Positions 13,109 through 25,600 of a stretch of 64,000 nt of DNA are shown here, in pieces (positions within the stretch are counted from its first letter, which is position 1; each line of letters opens with the position of its first letter). Both the position numbers and the translations under genes were made by a program. The notes below the pieces were generated by a model. The model was not told where the DNA came from and made no database searches. It was given only the letters and a program-made list of their open reading frames with translations. Source of the stretch: Asterias rubens (taxonomy: Eukaryota > Echinodermata > Asteroidea > Forcipulatida > Asteriidae); contig NC_047076.1 of the NCBI RefSeq assembly GCF_902459465.1, positions 1,997,488 to 2,061,487 of the forward strand. The letters run 5' to 3'.

Positions 13109-13427
13109 TTAAATGCACTGGACAGGTTTGGTAATTGTTACAGACGAGTATCCTCGCTTGGTGTATACCAACATATGCATAAAATAATGAAAGAAAAAAC
13201 ACTCTTGTTGCACACATTTTTGTGTTTTCAGATGCAGGCTTCAGGCCTGAAGTCTTTCTCATATTGAAACATTGAGAGAAATTACCTCTTTCTCAAAAAT
13301 TACGTTACTTCAGAGGGAATCGATTCAAACAATATTTCATACTATCAACAGCTCTCCATTGCCCATTACCGAGTAAGTTTTATGCTTTTATATTTGTTGA
13401 GTTACCAAATGTGTCCAGTACCTTTAA
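13109..13427 (+). mobile_element. MITE family A, diverged
   Basis: TTAAATGCACTGGACAGG start and AATGTGTCCAGTACC-TTTAA end, with the shared TTCAGGCCTGAAGTC and CAACAGCTCTCCATTGCCC interior blocks. Some internal deletion relative to the copies at 4507 and 14633. Confidence 0.6.
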
Positions 13428-13769
13428 GCAATAAAAATAGGGTTCAAATTAAGCGAACCAGCCACTTTCCTCCTCCCCCAAAGCCCCTCCTAAAAAAAAA
13501 AATATTAACAAAATACATTTAAATATTTTACACCATTTCCTTACCATTAAAAAAAAATCTGCAAACCATGTTCGATGATAACATGCAATAACATGAAAAC
13601 TCAATTTACTAAGATTTGATTATTACTTTTATACTTCGGACCTTGCTGGAAGACAATAGAGGGCGCTGTCTTAACAAAGGGGCATCCTGCAAGACAGTTA
13701 GACTAAAAGGACATTTTCAAAATCATCGTTTAGGCTCTGGCTTGGACTTGTCAAATATTTTGAACACAT

Positions 13770-13890
13770 AGCTTAGTTTGAAGAGCGCCGGATTGTTAAT
13801 CCAGAGGTCACAGGTTCAAATCCCATTCTAGCCAATTTGTCTTTTTTTCATCCCAAAATTGAAGTACAGTTATCCAGTCAGTGTGGTTTA
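13770..13890 (+). mobile_element. tRNA-derived SINE, family 2 (Asn-like head)
   Basis: Has GGATTGTTAATCCAGAGGTC (Asn-type GTT anticodon region) and B-box GGTTCAAATCCC, followed by a body ending CCAGTCAGTGTGGTTT. Copies at 25472, 44863 and 63165 share the same head and body. Confidence 0.7.
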
Positions 13891-14632
13891 AACTAGAAAA
13901 TAGAATGAGCTGTTGCAAACTTATCACCGACCAAAAGGTTTGAGTTTTCAACCACCCGTTCTTTTCAGAACCAACATGACTGACTCAAAAGAGATTTATA
14001 CATGATGCTACCACAAACCTCACTTGACACTCGTCAGACCATGCAAAGACTTAAATCCTACAAAAGGACCTCTTGTATAAATGCAAAAAAAAATAGTAAG
14101 TGGACTGACAAACACTTGAACATCAAGCAGCCTAAGCCATTATTTTGAAAATGGCCTAATAGTATAGGGCCACAAATAAACTTGAAGCCTTAGAGAGATT
14201 AAGGCACCATTTTCCCTTGATATTAACAGCATTTGTACCTTTTAGACACTTACTTTTGTACATTTATACATTCATTCATATTTCTCTACTTCAAATGCTA
14301 AATAATTTTGGGTCTGTAAAGTGAAAGTTACATTTTCAAAATGTCTGTGCCAATCTTGTAAATTTTATGACACTTTTTGTTGTTGAAAATTATTTTTTTG
14401 TGGACGTTCGACGTTCCAGACAGCATTTGTTAGAATTCATAATTTTTAAGGATGCTGAAATGGTGATCTTTCAATGAATGTACCCTCATTGTAGAGTATG
14501 TTTTCTCATTCAAAATTGAAATTCCCGGAGCCGATTTCTCAAAGACCTAAAGACGAATCAATCCTAATTGCTAAAGCAAAGAGTGACGTCATTATTGAAA
14601 TCAATATTGAAAACTCAACTTAAGATGAATCT

Positions 14633-15023
14633 TTAAAGGCACTGGACACTATTGGTAATTACTCAAAATAATTATTGGCATAAAACCTTTCTTGGTGACG
14701 AGTAATGGGGAGAGGTTGATGATATAAAACATTGTGAGAAACGGCTCCCTCTGAAGTGCCATAGATTTCGAGAAAGAAGTAATTTTCCACGAATTTGATT
14801 TCGAGACCTCAAGTTTAGAACTTGAGGGTCTCGAAATCAACCATCTAAACGCACACAACTTCGTGTTGCAAGGGTTGTTTTTCTTTCATTATTATCTCGC
14901 AACTTACTTCAATGACCGATTGAGCTCAAATTTTAACAGGTTTGTTATTTTATGCATATGTTGAGGTACACCAACTGTGAAGGCTAGTCTTTGACAATTA
15001 CCAATAGTGTCCACTGCCTTTAA
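14633..15023 (+). mobile_element. TTAA-flanked MITE, family A (well preserved)
   Basis: TTAA then AGGCACTGGACACTATTGG at the left; CCAATAGTGTCCACTGCC then TTTAA at the right. The termini are almost perfect inverted repeats of about 30 bp. Non-coding interior shared with 4507-4893. Confidence 0.85.
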
Positions 15024-16295
15024 GAGCTTTGTGAAATCAAGCCCATGCCTTTTTATTAAAAAATGTCGGTCACCACTCATTCTTATGAAGTAGACATTTC
15101 AAAGAGCACATCTTTGACGCAAAAGGAGGTTTGTAAGGGGTTTCAGGGTACATCAAGATTACTGGATCAGATCATTGCTTTTTGCATCTTCAAAGTTCAA
15201 GAAATCATTGCATACTGACCAAGAAAGTAAACCTAAAGGGTCTGCAGCCAATTTCACGAAACGCTAGGATTAGTCCTATGTCGAGTTAGGACGAGTAACC
15301 CGTACTATATTAGGTCGGGTTCATTGGTCCTAACGTCTTTGATTATGGAATTTATCTCGTCTGAAGTCCTAAGATTAATCCTAAGTTAGGAAGAGTTTGG
15401 TGAAATCAACGGCTGGGTACTTTTTGTAAGACACAAAACACAATGTCTACAGATTAACGGTAAACTCACATGGTTTGAAGATAATAACGGTAGAAATTTT
15501 CCTACCATTCTGACTTTTGAGACGCTCCCAAACCACTATTGAAGGATTATATTGTAAGATCATGATTTACCTCTTGAAATTCTTTATTTTTACTCATATG
15601 GGTTTTTTAAATATTGTAAACTTAAGTCTGTACATATCAAGTTTTGGCATTTCCACCAGATTCTTAAAGAATAAAGGTGTCTGCGACTACAATGTTTAAC
15701 TCTGGAGTATCCTTCAAAGTCATTTTGTATGTCCGTTTCCCTTCTTATTACAAAACCTTGTTCCCAAGAAATGAATCTCTTTATTAGCTTACAAATAATC
15801 ATATCTCAAATATTGAATACTAGTCTCTTTCTCAAAAAAAAAATATAGCAATTGCACTACTATTAATTTTGTAAATACACATAATTCAAAGACTTGATGT
15901 CATCCCAAATTTTTCCCATTATCACAGTGCCATATTGCGAGGAAGTGAACCACCCAGTAATGGTAGCACTGCTTAACGGTATATTCATACTAACTATAGC
16001 AGAAAGAAATTGCTAATGCAAAAGCATGTTTCACAGGTTAGCCTGAATACAGGCAGCTGGCTTGTGCGTTCACGATGGATTTGCATTGTTACGTCATTTA
16101 TTTTCATACAGAATAAGCACTGGAATGTTAGCATGCCTTTTTGTGTGCTCACAGTTAGCAGCACTATGAAATTGTGACACACACATTCAGCACAATTGGC
16201 AGTTCAGCAGCTCTTTAAAATTGGGCCTTGGTGAGGACCCAACTTCAAGGCACTACTTAGCACAGAATTCTGTATTTAGACTACGTGGAATCACA

Positions 16296-16620
16296 CAGTT
16301 CACAGCAGGGTGCAGTAAGAGCAGAATTCGGAGGTAAGCATGAATCTATTCCCAGTTCTAATTCTCATAGTGATTCTTTGTTCGCTCGTCGTACAGAGTA
16401 ACCAGGATTCTTGCCATTTTATAACTCTCTTTAATCTTCATGAAGTTCTTGGCTCTTCCAGAACAGCAGGGTGCAGAAAGCACATAATTCTGAGTCAGCT
16501 AGAATCTGTTCCCAGTACTAAAATTCTCATTCTCACTTCTTTCTCCAACCATACAGAATAACCAGGATCAACTTTATAACTCTCTGTAATCTTCATCAAG
16601 TTCTTGACTCTTCCAGGTCT
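16296..16620. repeat. ~160-bp tandem duplication in the CAPN7 3' flank
   Basis: Segments starting with GCAGGGTGCAG at about 16305 and 16465 are followed by the same ordered blocks (CCCAGT, AATTCTCAT, AACCAGGAT, TTTATAACTCTCT, AATCTTCAT, AGTTCTTG, CTCTTCCAG). Offset about 160 bp. It would lie in the CAPN7 3' UTR if polyadenylation uses the - strand AATAAA at 16097-16102. Confidence 0.6.
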
Positions 16621-16637
16621 ATTCTTACAAAGAGTTT

Positions 16638-19600
16638 TCATTGAAGCTGCGCTACCTTCATCTGGCAGGACGCCGATAAAGTAAGAAAGAACGGACCCTC
16701 CTGTCCTGCACTGAACGTCGTTGGTCTGATGTTATACGTTCCTCCAGGTAGATCATCGAGTTGCAAGATGGTGAACCCACGCCTAGAATGAAAATTTAAA
16801 TTAGTCATTTTGTAAAGCAATCCGATCTTTGTTGGCCGCTATAAAAATGCCTGTTTGTAAAGTAATGTTAGAGTCTACAGCATTGGACGATTCTTTTGGG
16901 CAGGGTAATCAAGTGGTTAGACTATTGGACTTCCAATCGATCGGTTCGAGGTTCGAATCCATAGCTAACTGCTTATTACACAATGCCAATAGTATGCAGA
17001 ACAGGGGCACGGCAATTTTCCTCCGGTAAGGGGCACTTCATCTTCATCGAGGTAACTGCATCGGAACTGTGCAAAGGGCACCACGGCAATTGTTGCGGGT
17101 GCTGTGATTCAATTTGAGGCCGGGCAAAAAGGAGGACAATAATCATGCCTGCATAAACCAAAAACCAAGGTAAACCTCTATTCTGTATGAAAACTGTATG
17201 ACTTAAGTCTCCACCTTGCACCGAAGTGACATCATTTTGTTCATAGAAGATTTAAAAAATGAGTTCCCAACGGTAGCAATTTAGATTCTTACCTGTAGTC
17301 ACCCGTCATCTGTTTATTGAATGCAGTTGTCCCTGGACCATCCGATGCAATCACAACGATCTCAAATCCTACATGATAATCCCTACAGCAAGAAAATCAA
17401 ATCAAACATTCATAATTAGAGAGAAAATTGTTATTACTAGTTATTAATTTAATTTATATAATTGTGACTTTCATACAGTAGTGGATAGCTACTAAGCTCT
17501 TATTTCAAATAACATAAAACGAACTTCATTTATATCTTTTAAAAGTGTGCTAGTACAACTTGTTTTTACATGGTAAGTTGTGGTCGGGTGTTCAAGCGCA
17601 CTGGACCAAATTTTCTGGTGTTTCTGGTCAGTAGAGTGTGGGTTCGAGTGCTGTGAGCTTATGACACTTTACCATTATTGCTTTGTCCTTTTGGATGGGA
17701 CGCAAAGCTGTAGTTCCTGTCTGTGGTGTCATACATGTAAACAAAGGCAGTACACTTTATCGTTAAGAGGTGTCCGCCCCTGTGTTTTCTGATATGTTTT
17801 GCTGCAGATTGGTATGTGAAAACACTTCCTCAAAAGCAGCACCTTCAATTCAGTGTAACTATGGTAAATGACCCTTGACATTTGACCTGACCTGGGTCCT
17901 TTGAGGTCAATCATGAAGTAGTTTCCCTTTGTCTTGTCTTGCAAGGTGACCTGGTAGATTGGGTTATTTGTGAAGGTAGTTCTAGAGTTGGCACATCCAC
18001 CGGCCGTTCGACCTTTCCATTCACCAGTTATCTAGACAGAAGAAACGGACAATAACCCAAAACAATAATCAGTGACAATTTTAGTAGCATCATAACAAAG
18101 ATGAGCTAAGAGAGTTGTGAATTTGATTTTTAGAATGTTTTATTGCACTACTGGGTTCAATAGACAGCTCTTGATAGCACCATCATTACCGCAACTTGGG
18201 TTTACGATTTGAGCTGCGTTACGCGTTTTAATATTGCTAATTCTTCTAATCATTCAAAGATTCTGACAAAACTTGCACGTGACACACATGGTATTTATGC
18301 AAACGAATACTTGTGGACTAAAACAATTTTTTTCTTAGAAGAAATATTTCTTCAAATGCTTTATACTATCAGAGGGCTGCTTAACTTCTTACCAAGTAAG
18401 TTTTGATTTCCATGAGGGTAATTAGGAATACCTTCCATTGAAAGATAGTCGTCTTTACAGTGACGTGACGTGAGTCAAGTGGGAATTATTTATACCTCAA
18501 AATAAAAATGTATTTATTTGATGTTAAATCTGACCTGTTTGGTACTTGTGTAAGGCTCTGGCATCTTACTGAGTTTGAATTCACACGTGCTGTAAACCTA
18601 TCAAACAAGAAATAACAAGGAATTATTGGTTAATTAATGGGATGAATCAGGTTTTTTGTTCATGTTATAGTTTGATTGGCTGCGTATGGTGCTATATAAA
18701 GGAAAAAGGCCTCAAAGTTCTATCGATCTATCTTGCTCAAGTACAGTTCCGCTTAGAAATTCGGAGACTCTCGAGTATGATGTTGTTCAAAACGTAGCTC
18801 AAAATACCTTCAAGATGAATTATAATTAACTTGGAGTGCCATGAGCATCACTGAGTGACGGATTTGAGCACTATATAAGGAGCCACTATTATTATTATTA
18901 CTACTTTTATTACAAATACTAAATGTCATTTTGTTTAGAAAGCAGCTTGTAACAACTATAACTAAAGTTTTAATTTTAACAATAATGTTTTTTTCACCCT
19001 TAGGGAGTAGTGGATGTTGTTACTCTTCTCAAACTGTGAGACGACAACACTAAAGATGCTTTTCTCCTGAAGGAGCATCTTACAGAGGTAGTGGGGACTG
19101 TTGATTCTCGTTCCATCAATGTGAGGAGGAGGATCGTCTGAAAAGAGAAAATGAAAACCGTTATTAGCCCAAGAAATTTGAAACAAAAATTATGTACGAG
19201 AGATCGCCTAACGTCACAAGGCCATCGAACTGATTTGGACTATCAACCCAAATCAACCGCCACCTGAAGCACGTTGCCACCTACTACTGGCGCTGAAACA
19301 GGGTTACCCCCTTCACAGTCTGTAAGGATGTAGACATGGGTATCATCTTCTAGGAGCCAGGCTGGTGGAGCAGAATGCAACTTTTTATATAAAGCAACAT
19401 TTGAAAACGGTTTGTTTAAATCCTTTTTTTTGCGACAAGAAGGAACTTAGTCTTCTCTCAAGCTGTGAAGCAGAACCATGTATCATTTCTACATTCACTT
19501 ACTGGGATAGAAGACCTTTTTGCCTCCTTTGTAGACTAGCAAGGTGATGAACTCTTTGTTGTCAGCAAAGTCATCCTACAAACAAAGGAACAAACAAACA

Positions 19601-22600
19601 AAATAGTTAATTCTCTTTCATGGTCAGTCTTTTGAATGACTTGTGAGGCTTTAGTAGTTTTGTCTGTATTCTGATGTCTTGATTGACTTTTGGATCTCAA
19701 GCTTATTTTGACAGTTTGGATGAGGCACCAACACAGCTCTCATCACTTGTAGACCTAATCTCTTGTCCTCTATCAACACTGTATTCACATCTATCAGACA
19801 TTTTCATTCTGAGTTGGTCATTCAATCTTTACCTTGCCAATGAAGTCTCGTCAGGCGGTCGATCTATACCTCTCTGTGATATATCTTGTGTAGCCGATTT
19901 TTATACCTTATTTCTAAAGGAACACGTTGCCTTGGATCGGTCGAGTTGGTCTTTGAAAAGCATTTGTCACCAGTTGTTATTAAATGCATGTGGTTAGAAA
20001 GATATTTTAACTGTACAGTACAATGATCCACACACATTTGCCTCGAAATTACTTTACAAACTAACACGGTCGGCCATTTATGGGAGTCAAAAACTTGACT
20101 CCCATAAATGGCCGACTGTGTTTGTCCACGAGGTAAAAGAAAAACCATGCAATTTCGAGCGATACTTCCTTTAGTATCTCTTTTTAGTCGGCCTATATTT
20201 ACCTTATCTGTAATATGTCTTGTAAGTAGGACCCACACTGCACCAGTTCCTCGTATATCGAGTCTGTACTGGGGATTGTTCGAGATGTTGAAGTTGTCCT
20301 TCTTGGGGCCCTCTCCTGCCTTCCATGTGCTATACATAGAAACAAGAACACATCAGGCTCCTGACAATGTCTAGAGCAAGCTAGTCCAAACATTAACATT
20401 AAAAATTCTTTAATATTTTCTATACCATCCGCCCGGGTAATAGTTAAAAAGCAGGACAGTTCTTTTCAGAACTGAGAAGTCTACCGAACACCCGAACAAT
20501 CTACTCCGTGGTAGTAGAATAAAGAAAGACAGTTCTCTAAGAACAACTCTACCTGGCAAGTAGATACACACATGGTGTTACCGCAAAACCAAATATATAT
20601 TGATACCTCACCATGCAATGCCTCAAACCTTCTATTAAAATTCACTCTGCGATAGTGAAGTTAATATCAAGAAGTCCACTCGATCCACTAAGCAAAAGTA
20701 GTAGTTTCCTACCTTTTCCACATTGAGTAGTAAATAGGTAGGACAGTTCTTTTTATAACTGAGAAATCTCCTGAATTCCCAAAATCTGCTCTGCAGTAGT
20801 TAGAATATCAAGCAAGACAAAATCTCAAAAGAACATAACTACCCAGGTGCTACAGCAAACCAAATATACAAGAACAATCATGTTCCTACCAAATACTGAC
20901 CCTAAGTAAATGCCCTGTTAATTTCAAAATATATGCTTTCTTACTTGTGGATGACATATGTATAAGGAAAGAGTCGAGGGTTCCAGTTCATGTAGACAAC
21001 ATCAAAGAAATTGCAGAGGGAATCAAGATCAATCCAAAACACACCTAGAAAACAAAATCAAAGTGATATTAATCCAAGATCTATCCATTTTCAAGAAAAT
21101 TGAAAATAAGTTCACTCATTCAGATGAATATTTACAAAAAAAGATACTGATACTTCTAGATTCAGAAAGAACCAAAACTACAGAAAAAAAAATCTGATCT
21201 GGTACCATTATCAAATTGTTGAGCATTCTTGGGGTCAAAGTTGAGAGCTTTTGTAGTTCTGGAGTCCAACTCCCCTGATCTCCTTCTGAGAATCGTCCCT
21301 TCCATCTTAAATGACTCCAAGGATTCTTGAGTTGTAGTAACTTCTTGCCCTGAGGAGAAAATAGCGTCTTGTTAACTTCATCTCTAAGAATCCTTAAAGA
21401 AACTAACTTGAAAGCATCATAAGATTGTGACGTGTCTTTGCAGAGTGGTTAAAAGCAACGGACTCAAGCTCTGGTGTTTCTAATCAGCAGTGTGTGGGTT
21501 CGAGTCCCGGTAAGCAATACACTTAACCATTAGTGCTCTGTCTGTCCTTTTGTCTGTTTGTCTGGTTGTCTTGTTTTCTTGTCTGTCTGGCTGTTTTTTA
21601 CAAGCTCATGCTTACCAAAACGGCCCTGTAATCTGATTATTTATTTATGTTTACTGTTACTTAATGATATGTTTTGCTTTACTCAGTAATAAATGTAACT
21701 GTCAATATTCTTTTACGAGTATGGAAATAAATGTATTCTTGAATGAATGAACGAATGAATGAACAGGACGTGAAGCCATACGTCTAGTGTGTTGTGTGAT
21801 GCATGTAAAAGAACCCAGTTACACTTAACGCTATGAGAATGGGATTTTGCCCCGGTGTTTCTGGCAGTGGCTGCTAAACGCACTGCAGCACCTTGTAAAC
21901 CCTTAAAGGTGCTACATAAATATGGTCTCAGAATTTAAAAAAATCAAAAACTTGTATTAGAATGTTTCTGTCCAATCAAGCGCCATGAGTACCTTATTTG
22001 TAGATATGTGCGTCTTATAAGACTATATATTATTATTATTATATTGTTATGTAAACAAGATGCATTTAAATCTGTTCACTGTTCCCTACCATTATTTCCC
22101 GTATATCCAGCATAGCATAGGCATGTGTGGGTACCAGTCCAGCACGGTCTCCCTCTGCATCTGACATCACTCCCGTTGCCATGGTAGCCAAGACGTCTCC
22201 CTTGTGGAAGCGATCCTTGAGCTTAGCAAAGAGCTTGTTCTGATCGAACTCTGTTGAGTCGAGTCGAATCGCTACTCTTTCAGGTATCCAACCCGTCAGT
22301 GCGTGGAGGTCAATATTCTGTGGAATCATCACAACATAAATAAAAAAGATTCGTCAATACTGTTTATCCGATCATTTTCAAATACCAGGGCTCTAATTTT
22401 ACAGTGGACCACCAGCCCGAGGCCAGTGATTTTGGTGTCAGGCCATTAAACTCACGACAGGACCAGTCCGGTGGTCTTCAAAAAGAATGGTGTTCAAATG
22501 TTGAGTTTGAGTCTCACAAATATCTTTCAATTCTGCTTATGAGTATCACCTATATAACAGAAGAGATAAATCTTCTCTTGGTGTTCAAATAAAACATTTT

Positions 22601-25600
22601 ACATGTAGATGATAAAAATGTGTTTTCATTTGGATTCTGGTCATGTAAACGAAATCCCAGTCCAGTAAAGATTCTGAGCGTCCAGTGGTCTTGTGGATTT
22701 TACCTCCAAATTTGAACTCCTGAATGCACTTTTAATATATCTCTGTTTTTCTCCAGCGTTTGTGTATGTAACGACCATGCTGTACAGACACAATGAAATG
22801 GTCCGACTAATAAAATAAGTTGACGCAATGTTTGACGTACACTGTACGTCTCAATTGCATACTTACCGAATTGGATCCTGGGAAATCGTAACCCCCCATG
22901 ACCTTCATGTAGGCTTTCTCAAGCAACGATACCCACAATTCATTGCGGTTGTTAGAGAACGAGCACAGGAGGGCGCCATGTTTGTCCATCGGCAGATAGT
23001 CATCAATAATAATCTGTAGGGAAAAAAAAGCAAACACGCTAGATTATTTAGCTTTGCAGTACTGAATCTATCAAAATCAGTCCACAACTTGACACAGAAG
23101 CTTCTAGACTGATAAGATTGTGGCTGGCTCAATGTTCAGCATGGCAGTTTGGCTATGCAGTACTGAATCCACTAACAAAGAGAGGTTTGCGGTAACACCA
23201 TTTGAATATCTCTTTTGAGTAGTGGTGGTTGTGAAAAGAACCGGCGGTTAACAATTCAACATTTCGATCAGTATGCTCTGATCGTCTTCAGGAGAATCTA
23301 TAAAACCTGGTGATTGATGTGTCGATTCATGCGACTTTTTAATAACTTGCCTTTCTCTTGACTCCATTCAGATGAAGGATGACCATGTACTTTCCACAAG
23401 GGTTATAAAGCGGCTTCCCTTGCTTGTCTTGTGGATAAATTATTCTAGGAAATGGAAAACAAAAAAAGTGTATAACTTCCAATGATATCAGAGTACCAAA
23501 TTTTTGGTAATGTGATTTTAGGTGATGACCATTTGAAAGCTATATCTTCTCGGAAGAAAGGTAAACATTTGAGATTTAAGTAAAAACTTGTTTAAAAGTG
23601 GAAATCATTTGAAAGTTATCTCTTCTCGCAAGAAAAGGTAGCTCTGAAATAAAAAACAGGGGTCAGATAGTTCTGAACATTGCTAACAGTGGAAGCCAGG
23701 TTCATACTCCCTGCAATTGCTTCATGCGAAGTGAAATTGACATCACAGCTCTGTATTCGCTGTGAATGTTTTGCAGGAGTTCAGCGCAGTCCCAGGATTT
23801 GAGCACAGCTGAACTCTTTCGAGTTGTTTGTTGCAAATTTTGACGCCACAAATTTACAACGCACTCGCATTTGCAGAAAGAATTAACTCAGTCTTCAAGA
23901 GGAAGTATAATATTTGGTTTATACTTAGTAATAAGGCTATGCTTGAACCGTCTCTCGTAGTTCGCTGAGATGGCTAGCGAGGCAAGGAAGGAGCAATCTT
24001 GGACAATTGTCTGTAAATTAAATAAATATCAACAAAATACATTAACCTATCTGGAACCATTCTTTCCATTGTTGTATAGAACAGAGGCACTATGCTTGTG
24101 CAGACCTCGAAATAACCCACGGCACCCACAGCAATTGATGTGGTTCCCTGTGCTTTTTCAGTGGTGTCCTCTTCAAGGTTCCATTACAAATTTACATTCT
24201 CTCACACAAGTGCCCCTTACCAGAGGAAAATTGTTGGGCCCCTTCAAGAACGAAGTTAAAGACCTGCTTGTCTTAAGTAAACAGGTAAATGAACTGTGCA
24301 CTTGAGGGTTAGTCTTTCATTCAAGACACCCAGTTTTCAATTTAATTTGAACTGATAATAATATAATAATAGATAGTTATATAGCAAATAACAACTCAAT
24401 GCGTCTCAATGCGCCTTACATTATTGATCAGTTGAATGTCTGCTAAAAAGAAGAAGAAAAAAGTGGGGCATGCTAAGAAGAGTTTTAACATGTCAAATTA
24501 TTTGCATTCATGATTTCAATCACATTGTACCTGTTTTATACTGAAGGCAGACACTGCAAATATCATTTGCGGATCGGAGCAGAAATCTGATGGTCGAGCC
24601 CACTTGGCTAATCGATCCTTCTGCTTACCGGCTAAGGCTAGCTTACCAAGTTTATCCCTGAAGCGGAAATAAAAAAGGGTTAACACGGTAGACTCTACCA
24701 AAGTTGTGATGAGCAGGCGCTATGATTACTGCTTAGCATTTGGGTAACTTTGTTCATCACCTAAAAGCTAACCTCCTGAATCAGATTAACATTTGGGAGC
24801 TTTTTGGTCTAGAATAGGGGGGGGGGGGCTCAGGCCTGCAAGCCAATTTTCATTAATTTTGTTTTCATCAAATATCCCTGTGATAACTCTTCAACATCAG
24901 TCATTATTTTTGGTTTAAGCCTTTGAGAAAGACTATGCTAGAGTTTAAACGTCGGCCTTCACCGAGAAAAAGAACTTACGTGAAAGGAATTGAAAAGGCA
25001 AACTTTTCTTTCAAGTCGGCTTGCGACATGAACGGAAGAAATTCACGGTTATTGATGTAGGAAGTTTTCCTTAACACAGCAATCTCCTCAGCTGAATACG
25101 AGCCCCCTCCACCTCCTCCCCTCCCTCCTCCAGTTGGACCACCCCTTCCTCCTAATGCAGTCAACCGCCCATCATTAGACCCAACACTGGAACTGCCTGG
25201 AATTGAGCCACTACCAATTCCTGTATCAAGGGTATTTCTGTGGGATGGTTTTGGTGAAGGGTGGGGTGATGGGTGGGGTGACGAGCGAGGAGTTGTTCTG
25301 TCAGGCTTGTCGCTCGGAGAGAGATCTGGAAGGGAAGATGGAGGCTCTGGAAGATTCAGTACTGGCTCATTTTTCTTCTTCAATTCTTCAGCTCTGTTGA
25401 AAATTTACAATATCATTTTGTTATGAAACTTGTTTTAGGTTTTTTTATGGCTTCTTACTGGCACCCCAGATCAAAGATATTGACAAGATAGGGAGACCTC
25501 CAACATAGGGCTAAATAACACTCAGTTGGTAGAGCACCGGCAAATTAATCTGGAGGTCGTTGGTTCAAATCCCGCTCTAGTTTTTCTTTGTTTTACCAAA

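Larger units (their letters stand above)
11744..16637. other. Gap between LYPD6-like and CAPN7 3' ends
   Basis: AATAAA hexamers on the + strand at 11760-11765 and 12205-12210 are candidate polyadenylation signals for the LYPD6-like gene. AATAAA on the - strand (TTTATT at 16097-16102) is a candidate for CAPN7. The rest is non-coding and made of SINE and MITE copies listed separately, a small foldback element near 15248-15412 (CAATTTCACGAAACG / GTTTGGTGAAATC ends) and a tandem duplication near 16300-16620. Confidence 0.55.

Noticed and set aside
16905..16985. Possible functional tRNA gene
   Set aside because: A good B-box but no clean acceptor stem or terminator, and it is followed by dispersed repeat sequence; more likely a SINE head. 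The same reasoning applies to the heads at 21426 and 61553.
19864..20337. A 157-codon single-exon gene on the - strand
   Set aside because: Only 20203-20329 is coding, as CAPN7 exon 13; the rest is read-through into the intron.
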